Positions 1-9,039 of a stretch of DNA of 64,000 nucleotides are shown here, piece after piece (position 1 is the first letter of the stretch; each line of letters begins with the position of its first letter). The translations under genes and the position numbers were made by a program. A model generated the notes under the pieces. It saw only the letters and a list, made by a program, of their open reading frames with translations, searched no databases and had not been told where the DNA came from. This DNA is from Clostridia bacterium (GTDB lineage: Bacteria > Bacillota > Clostridia > Oscillospirales > Acutalibacteraceae): the NCBI GenBank assembly GCA_017414965.1, contig JAFQJL010000020.1, forward strand, positions 1 through 64,000, in the 5' to 3' direction.

Positions 1-237
1 AATCAGCCTATTACCGTACAGCAACCGGTTTGCGAAGGTGTGATGCGTTGTTTGTTAACGGATTTGCTTTGGTTTATGAAATCCAAAGAACGGTTTCGCA
101 CCACTCCGGGATGGTTTGATACGAAAAACAGCACAGAAGCGATTTTTTCTGTGCGCGATTGTAAACCGTTTTTTACCTTTTGCTTACAGAGTGCAAAGAA
201 CTATAAACGTGCTATGCAACAGAGAAAACGCAGTTGA
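1..237 (+). CDS. C-terminal fragment of an unrecognised protein
   Basis: The frame is open from the first base of the window to a TGA at 235-237, so this is probably the end of a gene that starts upstream. The visible 78 residues are basic near the end and contain an aromatic stretch around WFDTKN. I see no motif that names a family. An internal ATG at 43 has a GAAGG a few bases upstream, so a short free-standing ORF is possible but less likely. It lies 29 bases before a glycosyltransferase gene in the same direction, which makes a polysaccharide-biosynthesis role plausible by context only. Confidence 0.4.
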   Translation, partial: NQPITVQQPVCEGVMRCLLTDLLWFMKSKERFRTTPGWFDTKNSTEAIFSVRDCKPFFTFCLQSAKNYKRAMQQRKRS

Positions 238-266
238 ACTTTGGTTCATTTGATGGAGTGTCGTTT

Positions 267-1388
267 ATGAAAGTGTTGATTGTTGCCAATTATGCAAAAG
301 AACATATCAATAAATTCCATTTGTCGACAATTAAAAAGTTCAAAGAAATGGGGTGGCAAGTGGATGTTGCCTGTCGTTTGGACGAAGAGGTTCCTTATTG
401 TGATCATGCGTACGATTTGCCTCTTGCGCGAAATCCGTTTCGTTTACAAACGTTCTTTGCCATCAAGCGGTTGAGAGATATTATCGAACACGAGCAGTAT
501 GATGTAGTTCATTGCCATACGTATGCCGGAAAATTTGTTGGAATTTTAACATCCAACCGTTTTCGTAAGCAGGGCTTAAAAGTGGTATACTCAGCACATG
601 GGTTGCAGTATTTCAAAGGAGCTTCCGCTCTTTCGTGGTTGCTTTTTATGCCGGTTGATAAATGGTTAGTTTCCAAAACGGATGTTTTGGTTACGGCCAA
701 CCAAGAGGATTTCGAGACAGTTCGACGCCATCGGTTTCCTTACTCGGCCCTGGAAAAGTGTTGTGGCGCCGGTGTGAAATTAGAACGATTTGATCACGAT
801 GACGGACAGTCGAGAGAGTCCGTTCGTAGAGATTTGGGTATTTCCGAAGACTCCACGGCTTTGATTTATGTTGCTGAACTTAACAGGAATAAAAATCAGG
901 AAATGCTGATCCATATGCTGAAGTTACTTTCTGAGCGTGTCCCCAACGTATATTTGTTGTTGGTTGGTCCCGATCATTGTAGCGGGGCTATACAGAAAGC
1001 GGCAGAGGTTGCAGGGGTGTCTGCCAATGTCAAGTGTCTTGGATGGAGAAGCGATGTGCCGGCGCTAATCCGCGCGGCGGACTGTGCTGTGGCATCCAGT
1101 ATCCGAGAAGGCTTTGGTGTTAACATTTTAGAGTATATGTACTGCAAGGTCCCCGTGGTAGCGGTGGACAATCGTGGTCACAGAGAAATTATCGAGAACG
1201 GGGTAAACGGTTTCATTGTGCCACAAAACGATCACGTTGCCATGGCGGAAAAAGTCGAGTGTATATTGGCGGATAAGAATCTGAAAGGGCGCTTTGTCGA
1301 AAAGGCGCTGGAAACTGTTGAGAAGTTTAAAGATGAAGCGATTGTGGAACAAATCGTTGAGATCTACAAAAAAAATAATTTGTGTTAA
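267..1388 (+). CDS. Glycosyltransferase family 4 (GT-B)
   Basis: A 373-residue cytoplasmic or membrane-associated GT-B enzyme expected to add a sugar from a nucleotide donor to a growing lipid-linked repeat unit. The N-terminal Rossmann half begins MKVLIVANYAKEHI and has the acceptor-side DVVHCHTYAGK segment. The C-terminal half carries the donor-binding EGFGVNILE (E-x7-E) signature at about residues 280-288, followed by a VNGFIV segment typical of group 1 transferases. I chose ATG 267 because GGAG at 255-258 sits 8 bases upstream; an in-frame TTG at 234 has no ribosome binding site and overlaps the previous stop. Its stop abuts the next gene, so translation is probably coupled. Donor and linkage cannot be read from the sequence. 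Confidence 0.88.
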   Translation: MKVLIVANYAKEHINKFHLSTIKKFKEMGWQVDVACRLDEEVPYCDHAYDLPLARNPFRLQTFFAIKRLRDIIEHEQYDVVHCHTYAGKFVGILTSNRFRKQGLKVVYSAHGLQYFKGASALSWLLFMPVDKWLVSKTDVLVTANQEDFETVRRHRFPYSALEKCCGAGVKLERFDHDDGQSRESVRRDLGISEDSTALIYVAELNRNKNQEMLIHMLKLLSERVPNVYLLLVGPDHCSGAIQKAAEVAGVSANVKCLGWRSDVPALIRAADCAVASSIREGFGVNILEYMYCKVPVVAVDNRGHREIIENGVNGFIVPQNDHVAMAEKVECILADKNLKGRFVEKALETVEKFKDEAIVEQIVEIYKKNNLC

Positions 1389-2498
1389 ATGAGTTTTGAT
1401 TTCTGGAAGGAGATGAATGAGGTGTTACCGTATTTTGTTACAATTTTATTGGTTGCTATTCTTTCGTCGACTGCACAGAAATATAAACTTGCTTTTTGCT
1501 CTCTGGAACACTACGATCGCAAGTTGGAAAAATCTTATCGGTTTTTTGTTTTTCTGACAGCTGCGGTTCTCATATTTGTGGCGGGAGTCCGTTACCGCGT
1601 TGGAACGGACTATATGAGTTATACAATTGGTTACGAAACACGCGCTGAACATCTTTGGCAGGATATCATAGAGTTTTCGGAACCCGGGCTTGGATTTATT
1701 GCGTACATTAGTCATTACATTTATGACGACTATGCGACGATGATTTTTATTGCGTCCATTATAACCGTCGGCGCGCATGTGGTTACCATCAATAAATACA
1801 GTGAAGATTTTTTCTTCTCGATGATGCTATATATTTTTATTGGAGCCTGGCATGGATCTTTTAATGGTATTCGGCAGTATTTGGCTGCGGCAGTGCTGTT
1901 TTTAGGGCATCGCTATTTATTGCAAAGAAGTTTCTGGAAATATCTGCTGGTTGTTTTGGCGGCCGCATGCTTCCATTTAACAGCGTTCGTGATGTTACCG
2001 GTTTATTTTCTGGTAAGGGAAAAAATAGACATCAAAACAATTTCCCTTGTTTTATTAACCGGTATGGTGCTATATTTTTCCGGTGATGTTTTGTTTGAAA
2101 TTATGGGTTTTATAAAGGGACGAGATCAGTCGGAATACGAGTATATGACAACAGATGTCAATATTTTCCGCATATTGGTAGCCTTTGCACCGTTGCTGTT
2201 GATGGTGTTTGCTCGTAAGAGGTTTTTAACAGATACAGAAAATGCTTTTTATGTGATTATGCTTGTGATAAACGCCGTGTTCCTATTTGCAACATCCGGT
2301 AGTGCGTATTTGGCTCGAATCGGTATTTACACAGACGTTTATGCAACGCTTGCTTTCCCGAAGCTTTTGAAGGTGTTTCAAAAGCGAGATCGCAACGTAC
2401 TAAAATTCATAATCTTAGCTTTATATGGGCTGTATTGGTTCTATGAAGTCTGGAGCCGCGACTCCCTTAATCATTTTCGTTGGATTTTTAGCAGGTGA
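1389..2498 (+). CDS. EpsG-like polysaccharide polymerase (membrane protein)
   Basis: A multi-pass membrane protein of up to 369 residues with about nine hydrophobic segments, resembling the EpsG/Wzy-type polymerases of Firmicutes. The EpsG-like feature is the early loop VGTDYMSYTIGYE after the second helix, followed by a GAWHGSFNGIRQYLAAA stretch. In Wzx/Wzy-type pathways such proteins polymerise undecaprenyl-linked repeat units at the outer face of the membrane. The first ATG directly follows the previous stop. However, GGAAGGAG at 1405-1412 is better placed for the in-frame GTG at 1422, so the true N-terminus may be 11 residues shorter. The protein lies between two GT4 genes in one operon. 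Confidence 0.72.
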   Translation: MSFDFWKEMNEVLPYFVTILLVAILSSTAQKYKLAFCSLEHYDRKLEKSYRFFVFLTAAVLIFVAGVRYRVGTDYMSYTIGYETRAEHLWQDIIEFSEPGLGFIAYISHYIYDDYATMIFIASIITVGAHVVTINKYSEDFFFSMMLYIFIGAWHGSFNGIRQYLAAAVLFLGHRYLLQRSFWKYLLVVLAAACFHLTAFVMLPVYFLVREKIDIKTISLVLLTGMVLYFSGDVLFEIMGFIKGRDQSEYEYMTTDVNIFRILVAFAPLLLMVFARKRFLTDTENAFYVIMLVINAVFLFATSGSAYLARIGIYTDVYATLAFPKLLKVFQKRDRNVLKFIILALYGLYWFYEVWSRDSLNHFRWIFSR

Positions 2499-2501
2499 CA
2501 T

Positions 2502-3647
2502 ATGAAAAAACCGATTATTTGGCAAATGAATGGCGTTATGAATGCTGGCGGCACGGAAAGCTTAATAATGGAGTTGTTGCGCAAACGACCGGAAAATGTA
2601 GAAGTTGTGTTGGTCGTACACTCTTCGGACGCGAACGCTGTGGGTGTTTATGACGAAGAGATTCGTTCATTGGGAATTCCCATGTATTATTTGCCGTCGG
2701 TTGGTTCGGTCGGCTTCCAAAAATATAAGCGAGCGTTTAATGACTTGGTTGTAAAGATTGGGAAACCGGATGTTGTACACAGCCATATGAATGCGGTGGG
2801 TGGTTTTATTTCTGCTGCAGCAAAAAGCTGTGGAATTCCGTGTCGAATTGTACATTGTCATGCGGATATTAAATATTACGGCTCGCGCTTATCGGTTATG
2901 AAAAGCGAGTTTTTACTTGCTCTGATGAAGATTTTCGTCAATAGCTTTGCCACACATTATTGGGCGTGTTCAAAAGCTGCGGCAGATCGGTTGTTTTATA
3001 AAACGAAAAAAGCGACTGTTATTCCCAATGTTATCGATGTTGAAAAATGTTTTTGCGATATCCCTCGGAAAGAACAGGAACGTAAGAAATTAGGGGTTAC
3101 AGACGATCGTCTGGTGATCGGCGGAATGGGACGCGTGGCGCGCATTAAAAATTATGAAGTGATTTTGGATGCTTTGGGCGCGTTGGTTGCCGATGGTGTG
3201 GATGCTCATTTTTACTGCTATGGTCGTACGGCGGACGAGCAGTATATGGTTGAGTTGAAAGAACGCATTCATCGCTTGGGAATCAAAGATCGCGTTCATT
3301 TTCTTGGGAATACCACTTCTGTTGCGGATTCTCTTGCGGCGTTTGACGTTTTTGTAATGCCATCGGTTACAGAAGGGTTAGGCATCGCTGCTCTCGAAGC
3401 TCAGGCGGTTGGTTTGCCGGTTATATTATCGACCGGAGTACCGGCAGAGACGGATATGGGATTGGGAACGGTTAGTCGTGTTGGCCCGTTTGATGTGATG
3501 GGTTGGAAAACCGCCATTAAAAGTATAGAGAAGTGCGAGGTTTCGCATAAGAAGATCAAAGAAGCCTTTGTGAAAAACGGGTTTGATGCCAAAACCAAAT
3601 GCATTGAGATTTACGAACTTTATAGAGAAATCTGTGAGGTGGATTAA
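2502..3647 (+). CDS. Glycosyltransferase family 4, EpsF-like
   Basis: A 381-residue GT-B glycosyltransferase. The N-terminus has the NGVMNAGGTESLIMELL segment typical of EpsF-like and related GT4 enzymes. The mid-region reads IPNVIDVEKC, where many family members have the N-G-I/V-D turn. The C-terminal donor domain has GGMGRVARIKN and the EGLGIAALE (E-x7-E) signature near residue 290. It should transfer a hexose or N-acetylhexosamine to the lipid-linked intermediate in the cytoplasm. The start has AGGTGA just upstream, three bases after the preceding stop, and the gene runs into the next CDS without a gap. The specific donor is unknown. Confidence 0.88.
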   Translation: MKKPIIWQMNGVMNAGGTESLIMELLRKRPENVEVVLVVHSSDANAVGVYDEEIRSLGIPMYYLPSVGSVGFQKYKRAFNDLVVKIGKPDVVHSHMNAVGGFISAAAKSCGIPCRIVHCHADIKYYGSRLSVMKSEFLLALMKIFVNSFATHYWACSKAAADRLFYKTKKATVIPNVIDVEKCFCDIPRKEQERKKLGVTDDRLVIGGMGRVARIKNYEVILDALGALVADGVDAHFYCYGRTADEQYMVELKERIHRLGIKDRVHFLGNTTSVADSLAAFDVFVMPSVTEGLGIAALEAQAVGLPVILSTGVPAETDMGLGTVSRVGPFDVMGWKTAIKSIEKCEVSHKKIKEAFVKNGFDAKTKCIEIYELYREICEVD

Positions 3648-4562
3648 ATGAGCGTGACAACGTTTATTAAAAGAAATTTTTGGGGCAAGTATGCCATCAG
3701 CCTACTGCATTGTGTCGAAAGCTGGTTGATGCCACGGTTGATTAACGATGAAAAGGCTGTGATTCGATATTACAAGAAAAAATCGGGCGGTAAAATTGTA
3801 GATTTAAAAAATCCTAAAAAATTCAGCGAAAAACTTCAATGGTATAAGTTGCATGCTGATTTTCCCTTGATGCAGCAGTGCGCTGATAAAGTTGCGGTAA
3901 GAGATTATATTGCCGAAAATGGGTATGCCCATTTATTAAACGAGCAATACGGAGTTTATAGCAATATCAACGAACTGGATATTAGTGAGTTGCCGGATCG
4001 ATTTGTACTTAAAGCGGCTCATGGAAGCGGACAGAATGTGATCGTTACAAGCAAAACAGATGTGAATTGGCGAGAGACAAAGATGATGCTTAGTAGTTGG
4101 TTGCATCAAAACATCTATTGGAGTGGACGAGAAACGGTATACCGCGACATGCCGAGACGGATTGTGGCAGAAAAGTTTTTAGAGGACGAAACCGGCGAGT
4201 TGCGTGATTACAAATTTTTTTGTTTTAATGGTAAGCCGGCTTTTATGCAATTGGAAATCGGTCGTTTTAATGGCGAAAATACGCGGAATTTTTATGATAT
4301 GGATTGGAATTTAATGCCGTTTGGTAAGGAAATTCCTCACAATCCGCGTGTGATCGTTGAAAGACCGCAAAAATTTGACGAAATGAAAAAGATCGCTGCA
4401 GATTTGTGCAAACCGTTCCAATTTGTGCGAGTAGATCTGTATCAGGTTGGGGGAAAGGTGCTTTTTGGCGAACTGACCTTTTTCCCTGCCGGCGGTGCAC
4501 CGGATTTTGTGCCGGCAGAGTACGATGAGATCGTAGGCAATATGTGGGAACTTCGCAAATAA
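3648..4562 (+). CDS. TupA-like ATP-grasp protein
   Basis: A 304-residue protein matching the TupA-like ATP-grasp family, named after the teichuronopeptide biosynthesis protein of alkaliphilic Bacillus. Recognisable elements are KNPKKFSEKLQWYKL near residues 54-68, DKVAVRDYI, the nucleotide-binding RFVLKAAHGSGQNVIV near 118-133, RRIVAEKFLED, the DYKFFCFNGKP segment near 209-219 and a late FVRVDLYQ. ATP-grasp enzymes form amide or similar bonds through an acyl-phosphate. In polysaccharide loci this family is suspected, but mostly not proven, to attach amino-acid or peptide-like groups. It is followed by a CapA-like gene, and uronic-acid genes lie later in the same operon, which fits a decoration role by inference. 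Confidence 0.75.
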   Translation: MSVTTFIKRNFWGKYAISLLHCVESWLMPRLINDEKAVIRYYKKKSGGKIVDLKNPKKFSEKLQWYKLHADFPLMQQCADKVAVRDYIAENGYAHLLNEQYGVYSNINELDISELPDRFVLKAAHGSGQNVIVTSKTDVNWRETKMMLSSWLHQNIYWSGRETVYRDMPRRIVAEKFLEDETGELRDYKFFCFNGKPAFMQLEIGRFNGENTRNFYDMDWNLMPFGKEIPHNPRVIVERPQKFDEMKKIAADLCKPFQFVRVDLYQVGGKVLFGELTFFPAGGAPDFVPAEYDEIVGNMWELRK

Positions 4563-4581
4563 ATTCAGGAGTTATCTGAAT

Positions 4582-5715
4582 ATGGATGAAATCAAAATCA
4601 CAATATTGGGCGATGTTTGTCCGACGGATGATTGGCGTTCCAAGTTTGACGATGGTTCGGTGATGAAGGACGTTGCAACATTGTTGCGTGATTCGGATTT
4701 GTCAATCGCTAATTTAGAATGTCCGGCAACCGACGGGAACGTTCCGGCTAAAAAATGCGGGCCTTGCTTGAAGGCGAAGCCTGCAGATGTTGCTGTTCTT
4801 AAAAACGCCGGCGTATCACTTTTGTCGCTGGGGAATAACCACATTAAAGACTATACAGCAGAAGGTGTGTTGGATACCATTCAATGCTGTGAGGATTTAA
4901 GCCTGCCGTATGTGGGCGCCGGAGAAACGATCGAAAAAGCAAACTCGGCCCGAATTTTCTCGGTAAAGAATCGACGAATTGCGGTTTTGGCGTTTGCAGA
5001 AAAAGAGTTTAACGGCGCCTCTAAAACGGAAGCCGGAGCTAATTTGTTTGATGTTTTCTCTTCGCCGGAGTATATTTCGCAAGTCAAAAAGCAATGCGAT
5101 ATTTTAATTGTTTTGTACCACGGAGGGATTGAACACTACCGCTATCCGTCGCCGGATTTGCAAAAGAAATGTCGCTTAATGATTCGCAGCGGAGCGGATG
5201 CTGTTCTATGTCAGCACAGCCACTGCATTGGCACCTATGAAGCATATGAAAATGGGTACATTTTATACGGTCAAGGAAATGGTGTATACGGTTTTCGGAA
5301 AAGTCAACCGGCATGGAATGAAGGACTTCTTTTGACTTTGACGCTCACGAACAACCGATTGACCGTAGATTATACGCTTTTGAAGGCTACTCAAACTGGT
5401 TTGATGATTGCTTCAAAAGAAAAATTGACCGACAGGATGGAACAATTTGAACGCGAATCTGCACGCTTGAAGGATGAGAATTTCATCCGGGAATCCTGGC
5501 GTGAATTCTGCAATAAGCGGAAAAGCTTAGATCTTCCGTTGCTTCTCGGCAAAAGCCGTGCGTTTATCAAATTGAACCGATTGCTGGGAAATCGCTTGGT
5601 TACGTGGTTGGTGGGTCGTTATTCGTTGTTGATTTCGATGAATTTATTGCGTTGTGATGCTTGGCATGAGGTTTTGATCACCCAATTGGAGGATGAGGTT
5701 TACAATGGAAAATGA
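4582..5715 (+). CDS. CapA-family (PgsA-like) metallophosphoesterase-fold protein
   Basis: A 377-residue protein of the CapA family. The signature pieces are ILGDVCPTDDW at the N-terminus, NLECPATDG (about 47-55), LLSLGNNHIKDY (about 80-91), VLYHGGIEHYRYPSP (about 179-193) and ADAVLCQHSHCIG (about 210-222), with metal-ligand Asp, Asn and His residues conserved. The family includes CapA/PgsA of poly-gamma-glutamate capsules, but many members serve other glycan loci. No signal peptide or N-terminal membrane segment is visible, unlike PgsA, so this copy may be cytoplasmic. AGGAG lies about 10 bases before ATG 4582. The 3' end overlaps the next gene by 11 bases. Confidence 0.8.
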   Translation: MDEIKITILGDVCPTDDWRSKFDDGSVMKDVATLLRDSDLSIANLECPATDGNVPAKKCGPCLKAKPADVAVLKNAGVSLLSLGNNHIKDYTAEGVLDTIQCCEDLSLPYVGAGETIEKANSARIFSVKNRRIAVLAFAEKEFNGASKTEAGANLFDVFSSPEYISQVKKQCDILIVLYHGGIEHYRYPSPDLQKKCRLMIRSGADAVLCQHSHCIGTYEAYENGYILYGQGNGVYGFRKSQPAWNEGLLLTLTLTNNRLTVDYTLLKATQTGLMIASKEKLTDRMEQFERESARLKDENFIRESWREFCNKRKSLDLPLLLGKSRAFIKLNRLLGNRLVTWLVGRYSLLISMNLLRCDAWHEVLITQLEDEVYNGK

Positions 5716-6682
5716 GTTGATCTCCGTTGTTGTTCCGGTCTATAATATGGGAATGTATCTGCCGCGCGCGGTGGATTGCTTGTTGAGTCAATCGTATAAC
5801 AATTATGAGATCATATTGGTCGATGACGGATCTACCGATGACTCCTCGGCTATTTGTGATGAGTATGCAACTAAGTATGAGGGCGTCCGTGTCGTTCATA
5901 AGCCGAACGGAGGGTTATCGTCTGCAAGAAACGCCGGTATTGATAATGCTATCGGAAAATATATTATTTTTCCGGATCCGGACGACTGGACAGATCCTTC
6001 TTATTTGGCTACTTTTATGACTTTGCATGAAAAGTATCAATCAGACCTGGAGATTTGCGGGCACTATATTTCTTCCGATAATGGTGAATTTGTTCATAAT
6101 ACGCAGGCGCAGGAAGTGGTGTTAAACCGGCAAGATGCTCTTGAGTTATTGATGTCATCCAAAGCATTTTGTGGCTTTGCATGGAACAAATTGTATCATT
6201 TAGACATCATTCGGGACAACGGACTGCTTTTTGATACTGAATTGGGGATGGCGCAAGATCTTCACTTTGCATTCCGCTATTTGTTGGCGGCTGATAAAAT
6301 CGCTTATAACCCGACGCCGTGTTATCACTATTTTCAACACGCTGGTGGCGTCACAAATACAAAAACACCGCTTACGCCTCGCAAACTGAGTGGATTAAAG
6401 ACTTATATCAAAATCGCGGAACTGGCAAAAGAGGATTTTCCGAAAGCGGAGGCCATGGCGCTGTCTACGATTTTCAATATGAGTATGCATTTTATGTATA
6501 TTTTTTACGATTCACACGACACGCGGAATGATGTGCTGGCAGATTTGATTGAGAATTTAAAAAAATATCAAGCATACTTTTTCGCAAATCCTCACTATTC
6601 CGTGTCACATAAGTTGTTGGGAAAAATGGCGCTTATTCATCCGCGTCTGTATTATTTAATGAAAAAAGCGTTGTTGCATTAA
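5705..6682 (+). CDS. Glycosyltransferase family 2 (GT-A)
   Basis: A 325-residue inverting GT-A glycosyltransferase. It opens with ISVVVPVYNMGMYL, has the donor-binding ILVDDGSTDDSS, the KPNGGLSSARNAGID turn, and DPDDW as the DxD metal site, all within the first 110 residues. The C-terminal third is more variable and ends in a basic, hydrophobic stretch. I prefer ATG 5705 because GGAGG at 5688-5692 sits 12 bases upstream; the upstream ATG at 5693 directly abuts that site. The start overlaps the end of the CapA-like gene, indicating translational coupling. Confidence 0.88.
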   Translation: MENELISVVVPVYNMGMYLPRAVDCLLSQSYNNYEIILVDDGSTDDSSAICDEYATKYEGVRVVHKPNGGLSSARNAGIDNAIGKYIIFPDPDDWTDPSYLATFMTLHEKYQSDLEICGHYISSDNGEFVHNTQAQEVVLNRQDALELLMSSKAFCGFAWNKLYHLDIIRDNGLLFDTELGMAQDLHFAFRYLLAADKIAYNPTPCYHYFQHAGGVTNTKTPLTPRKLSGLKTYIKIAELAKEDFPKAEAMALSTIFNMSMHFMYIFYDSHDTRNDVLADLIENLKKYQAYFFANPHYSVSHKLLGKMALIHPRLYYLMKKALLH

Positions 6683-6701
6683 AACGAAAGGAGGGTGCGG
6701 G

Positions 6702-7502
6702 TTGACACAACCATTGGTTTCGGTGATTATGGGAATCTATAACTGCGAAGGTTCGCTGGGGACTGCGATTGATTCTCTCTGCAATCAGACATATTCGAAT
6801 TGGGAACTGATTCTATGTGACGATTGTTCGACGGACGGCACTTATTCGGTGGCGCGGCAATATGCGGATAAATACGATAACATTCATCTTATCCGCAATG
6901 CGGTCAATAGCAAACTGTCGTATTCCCTCAACCAGTGCCTGAAAGTTGCTCGTGGTGAATATGTCGCCAGAATGGACGGAGACGACATCTGCTTACCGGA
7001 ACGTTTCGAGAAACAGGTGCAATACCTGCAGGAGCATCCGGATATGGATGTGGTAGGTTCCGGTCTGATTCCGTATGACGAAACCGGAGAAAAAGCCGAG
7101 CGCCTTTCGCCCGAATTCCCATCGGCGAAGCATCTTGTGCACGGCGTTCCGTTCTTTCATCCGACGATTATGATGCGAAAAGCCTGTTACGATGCACTGG
7201 ATGGTTATTTGGTGTCGAAACGCACACAAAAAGGGCAGGATTACGATCTCTGGTTCCGCTTTTTTGCCGCGGGCTATCAAGGCGCCAACCTTCAAATCCC
7301 TTTGGTTAAGTACCACGAAAGTCTTACCGATTATAAACACAAAAGAAGCGTGGCAACATCCTGGAGAACGGTTCAAACCAAGTTCATTGGTTTTCGTTTA
7401 AATCATTTCCCGATCTATTGGTATCCTTTTGTGTTAAAGCCATTAGTTTCGGCCCTGATTCCTAAAAAATTGATGCATTTATATCATACAAGGAAGAGGT
7501 AA
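6702..7502 (+). CDS. Glycosyltransferase family 2 (TTG start)
   Basis: A 266-residue GT-A enzyme with VSVIMGIYNCEGSL, LCDDCSTDGT and the MDGDDICLPERFEKQ motif supplying the DxD site. It also has the HPTIMMRKACYD segment common in GT2 enzymes of capsule and O-antigen loci. The start is TTG 6702: AAAGGAGGG at 6687-6694 lies 7 bases upstream and no in-frame ATG is near. The non-ATG start may lower its expression relative to neighbours. It is followed after four bases by an acetyltransferase gene. Confidence 0.87.
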   Translation: MTQPLVSVIMGIYNCEGSLGTAIDSLCNQTYSNWELILCDDCSTDGTYSVARQYADKYDNIHLIRNAVNSKLSYSLNQCLKVARGEYVARMDGDDICLPERFEKQVQYLQEHPDMDVVGSGLIPYDETGEKAERLSPEFPSAKHLVHGVPFFHPTIMMRKACYDALDGYLVSKRTQKGQDYDLWFRFFAAGYQGANLQIPLVKYHESLTDYKHKRSVATSWRTVQTKFIGFRLNHFPIYWYPFVLKPLVSALIPKKLMHLYHTRKR

Positions 7503-7506
7503 TATT

Positions 7507-8049
7507 ATGTTTCATACTTACCCGTATGTGCTTGGTTTGATTAAATTGTTTATTTACAAGTTGTTTTATGGGGCACGGTTGAATATTAAGGGTTTGCCGC
7601 GCCTTTCCGGTAAAGCGAGCTTGCGAGTCAGGAAAAACAGCCGACTGGAGTTGAGTGATCGGTCGTATATTGCCGAGGGAACGTTGATTCGAGTTACACA
7701 AGATGCCCATTTTCATTTAGGCAAGAATTCCGGATTTAATTCCTACTGCGTGATTACCTGTCGCGATAAGATACATATTGGCGACGATGTGATTTGCGGG
7801 CCGTTTGTTACAATACATGATCACGATCATGATTATCATGCTGAGAATATTAAGTCATCCGGTTACGTTTCTAAGCCGATTGTCATTGAGGATAATGTTT
7901 GGATCGGTGGGAATGTCGTAATATTGAAAGGCGTGACGATTGGCACCGGCAGCGTGATTGCAGCCGGCAGTATTGTCGCAAAGGATGTTCCTCCACACAC
8001 AATCGTTTACAACAAGGTGGAACGTGTTGAGAAATCAATTGCCAAATAA
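7507..8049 (+). CDS. Left-handed beta-helix (hexapeptide) O-acetyltransferase
   Basis: A 180-residue protein with imperfect hexapeptide repeats, including IGDDVICGPFVTIHD, the histidine-rich HDHDHDYH loop near residues 102-109 and IEDNVWIGGNVVILKGVTIGTGSVIAAGSIV. This is the layout of the maltose O-acetyltransferase/NodL/WbbJ-type family, which uses acetyl-CoA and works as a trimer. Its likely job is to O-acetylate a sugar of the repeat unit, but the acceptor is unknown. It has a good ribosome binding site and sits between a GT2 gene and one of the two unrecognised paralogues. Confidence 0.85.
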   Translation: MFHTYPYVLGLIKLFIYKLFYGARLNIKGLPRLSGKASLRVRKNSRLELSDRSYIAEGTLIRVTQDAHFHLGKNSGFNSYCVITCRDKIHIGDDVICGPFVTIHDHDHDYHAENIKSSGYVSKPIVIEDNVWIGGNVVILKGVTIGTGSVIAAGSIVAKDVPPHTIVYNKVERVEKSIAK

Positions 8050-8062
8050 AAGAGGTGTAGGT

Positions 8063-9010
8063 ATGTCTGGTAGTAAAAAACGGGCGACTGTTCTGGTTTT
8101 TTCTTGTGATAGTTATGAAGATGCGTGGTATCCTTTTTTTCAATTATTGGATAAGTACTGGGAGGACTGCCCTTACGATATTCTATTGAATACCGAGTCG
8201 AAAGAATGTAAGGTTCCGTTAAAAAACCTATCCGTAAAAACGCTGGGACTATATAAGGATTCCGATAGAAAAGTCCCGTATGGCAAGCGCTGCTTAGATC
8301 ATCTCAATGCCATTGAAACGGATTATGTTATCACAATGATGGATGATTTTTTTGTACGATCCAAAGTCAACACGGCGGAGTTGGAGCAGATTTTAAATTG
8401 GATGGATGCCGATCCCCAAATTGCCTCGTTTTGCCTAATCCATCATGACGACAGACATTCTTGCCGCTATAGCCGGGAAGAAGAGGGGTATAGGAACTAT
8501 AGCCTTCGTCCGCGCTATTGCAAGCACAACTATGATATGCAGGCATGCGTCTGGAGAAGGGATGCGTACATCAAGTCGTGGCGGCCGTATGAGTCTCCTT
8601 GGGAATGGGAAGGACCATCCAATGTAAGGAGTTTTGATGACGGATATAAGTATTACGATTTGGACGACGATGCCGCGTTTCCGATTGACTACATTGACTA
8701 TAAGAAGCATGAATGGTCGGGTATCCGCAAAGGGAAATGGGTTAAGGAAACAGTTTATGATCTGTTCGAGAAAAACGACATCAAGGTTGATTACTCTATT
8801 CGTGGATTTTTCGATGAAGAAAAAGACGTAAGCAGCACTCCGCGAAGCATAAAATCGGCGTTCAGAGAGATTCGCTGCTATGGTAAACGCAGATGGTTTC
8901 CGGCGACGGTCTATTGGATTCGCCGACTAATTGCAGACCGGATTTTCCATATCAAAATGCCGGAAAACTATTGCGAATATTTAAGACACAAATATTATGA
9001 CAAGGTGTAA
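8063..9010 (+). CDS. Putative glycosyltransferase of unrecognised family (paralogue 1)
   Basis: A 315-residue protein that I cannot assign to a named family. The N-terminus reads VLVFSCDSYEDAWYPFFQLL, and a MMDDFFV motif near residues 93-99 resembles an acidic metal-binding motif of GT-A enzymes. A later CVWRRDAYIKSW and a CPYDILLNTE strand are also distinctive. The gene at 10602 encodes a clear paralogue with the same SCDxYEDAWxPFF opening and an LEDFF motif at the matching place. I chose ATG 8063, just after AGAGGTG and downstream of the acetyltransferase stop; the longer open frame reaches back into that gene. A glycosyltransferase role is inferred from the acidic motif and the operon context. 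Confidence 0.6.
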   Translation: MSGSKKRATVLVFSCDSYEDAWYPFFQLLDKYWEDCPYDILLNTESKECKVPLKNLSVKTLGLYKDSDRKVPYGKRCLDHLNAIETDYVITMMDDFFVRSKVNTAELEQILNWMDADPQIASFCLIHHDDRHSCRYSREEEGYRNYSLRPRYCKHNYDMQACVWRRDAYIKSWRPYESPWEWEGPSNVRSFDDGYKYYDLDDDAAFPIDYIDYKKHEWSGIRKGKWVKETVYDLFEKNDIKVDYSIRGFFDEEKDVSSTPRSIKSAFREIRCYGKRRWFPATVYWIRRLIADRIFHIKMPENYCEYLRHKYYDKV

Positions 9011-9039
9011 TCGGTGATAGCAGATCACAGAGGATTGTT

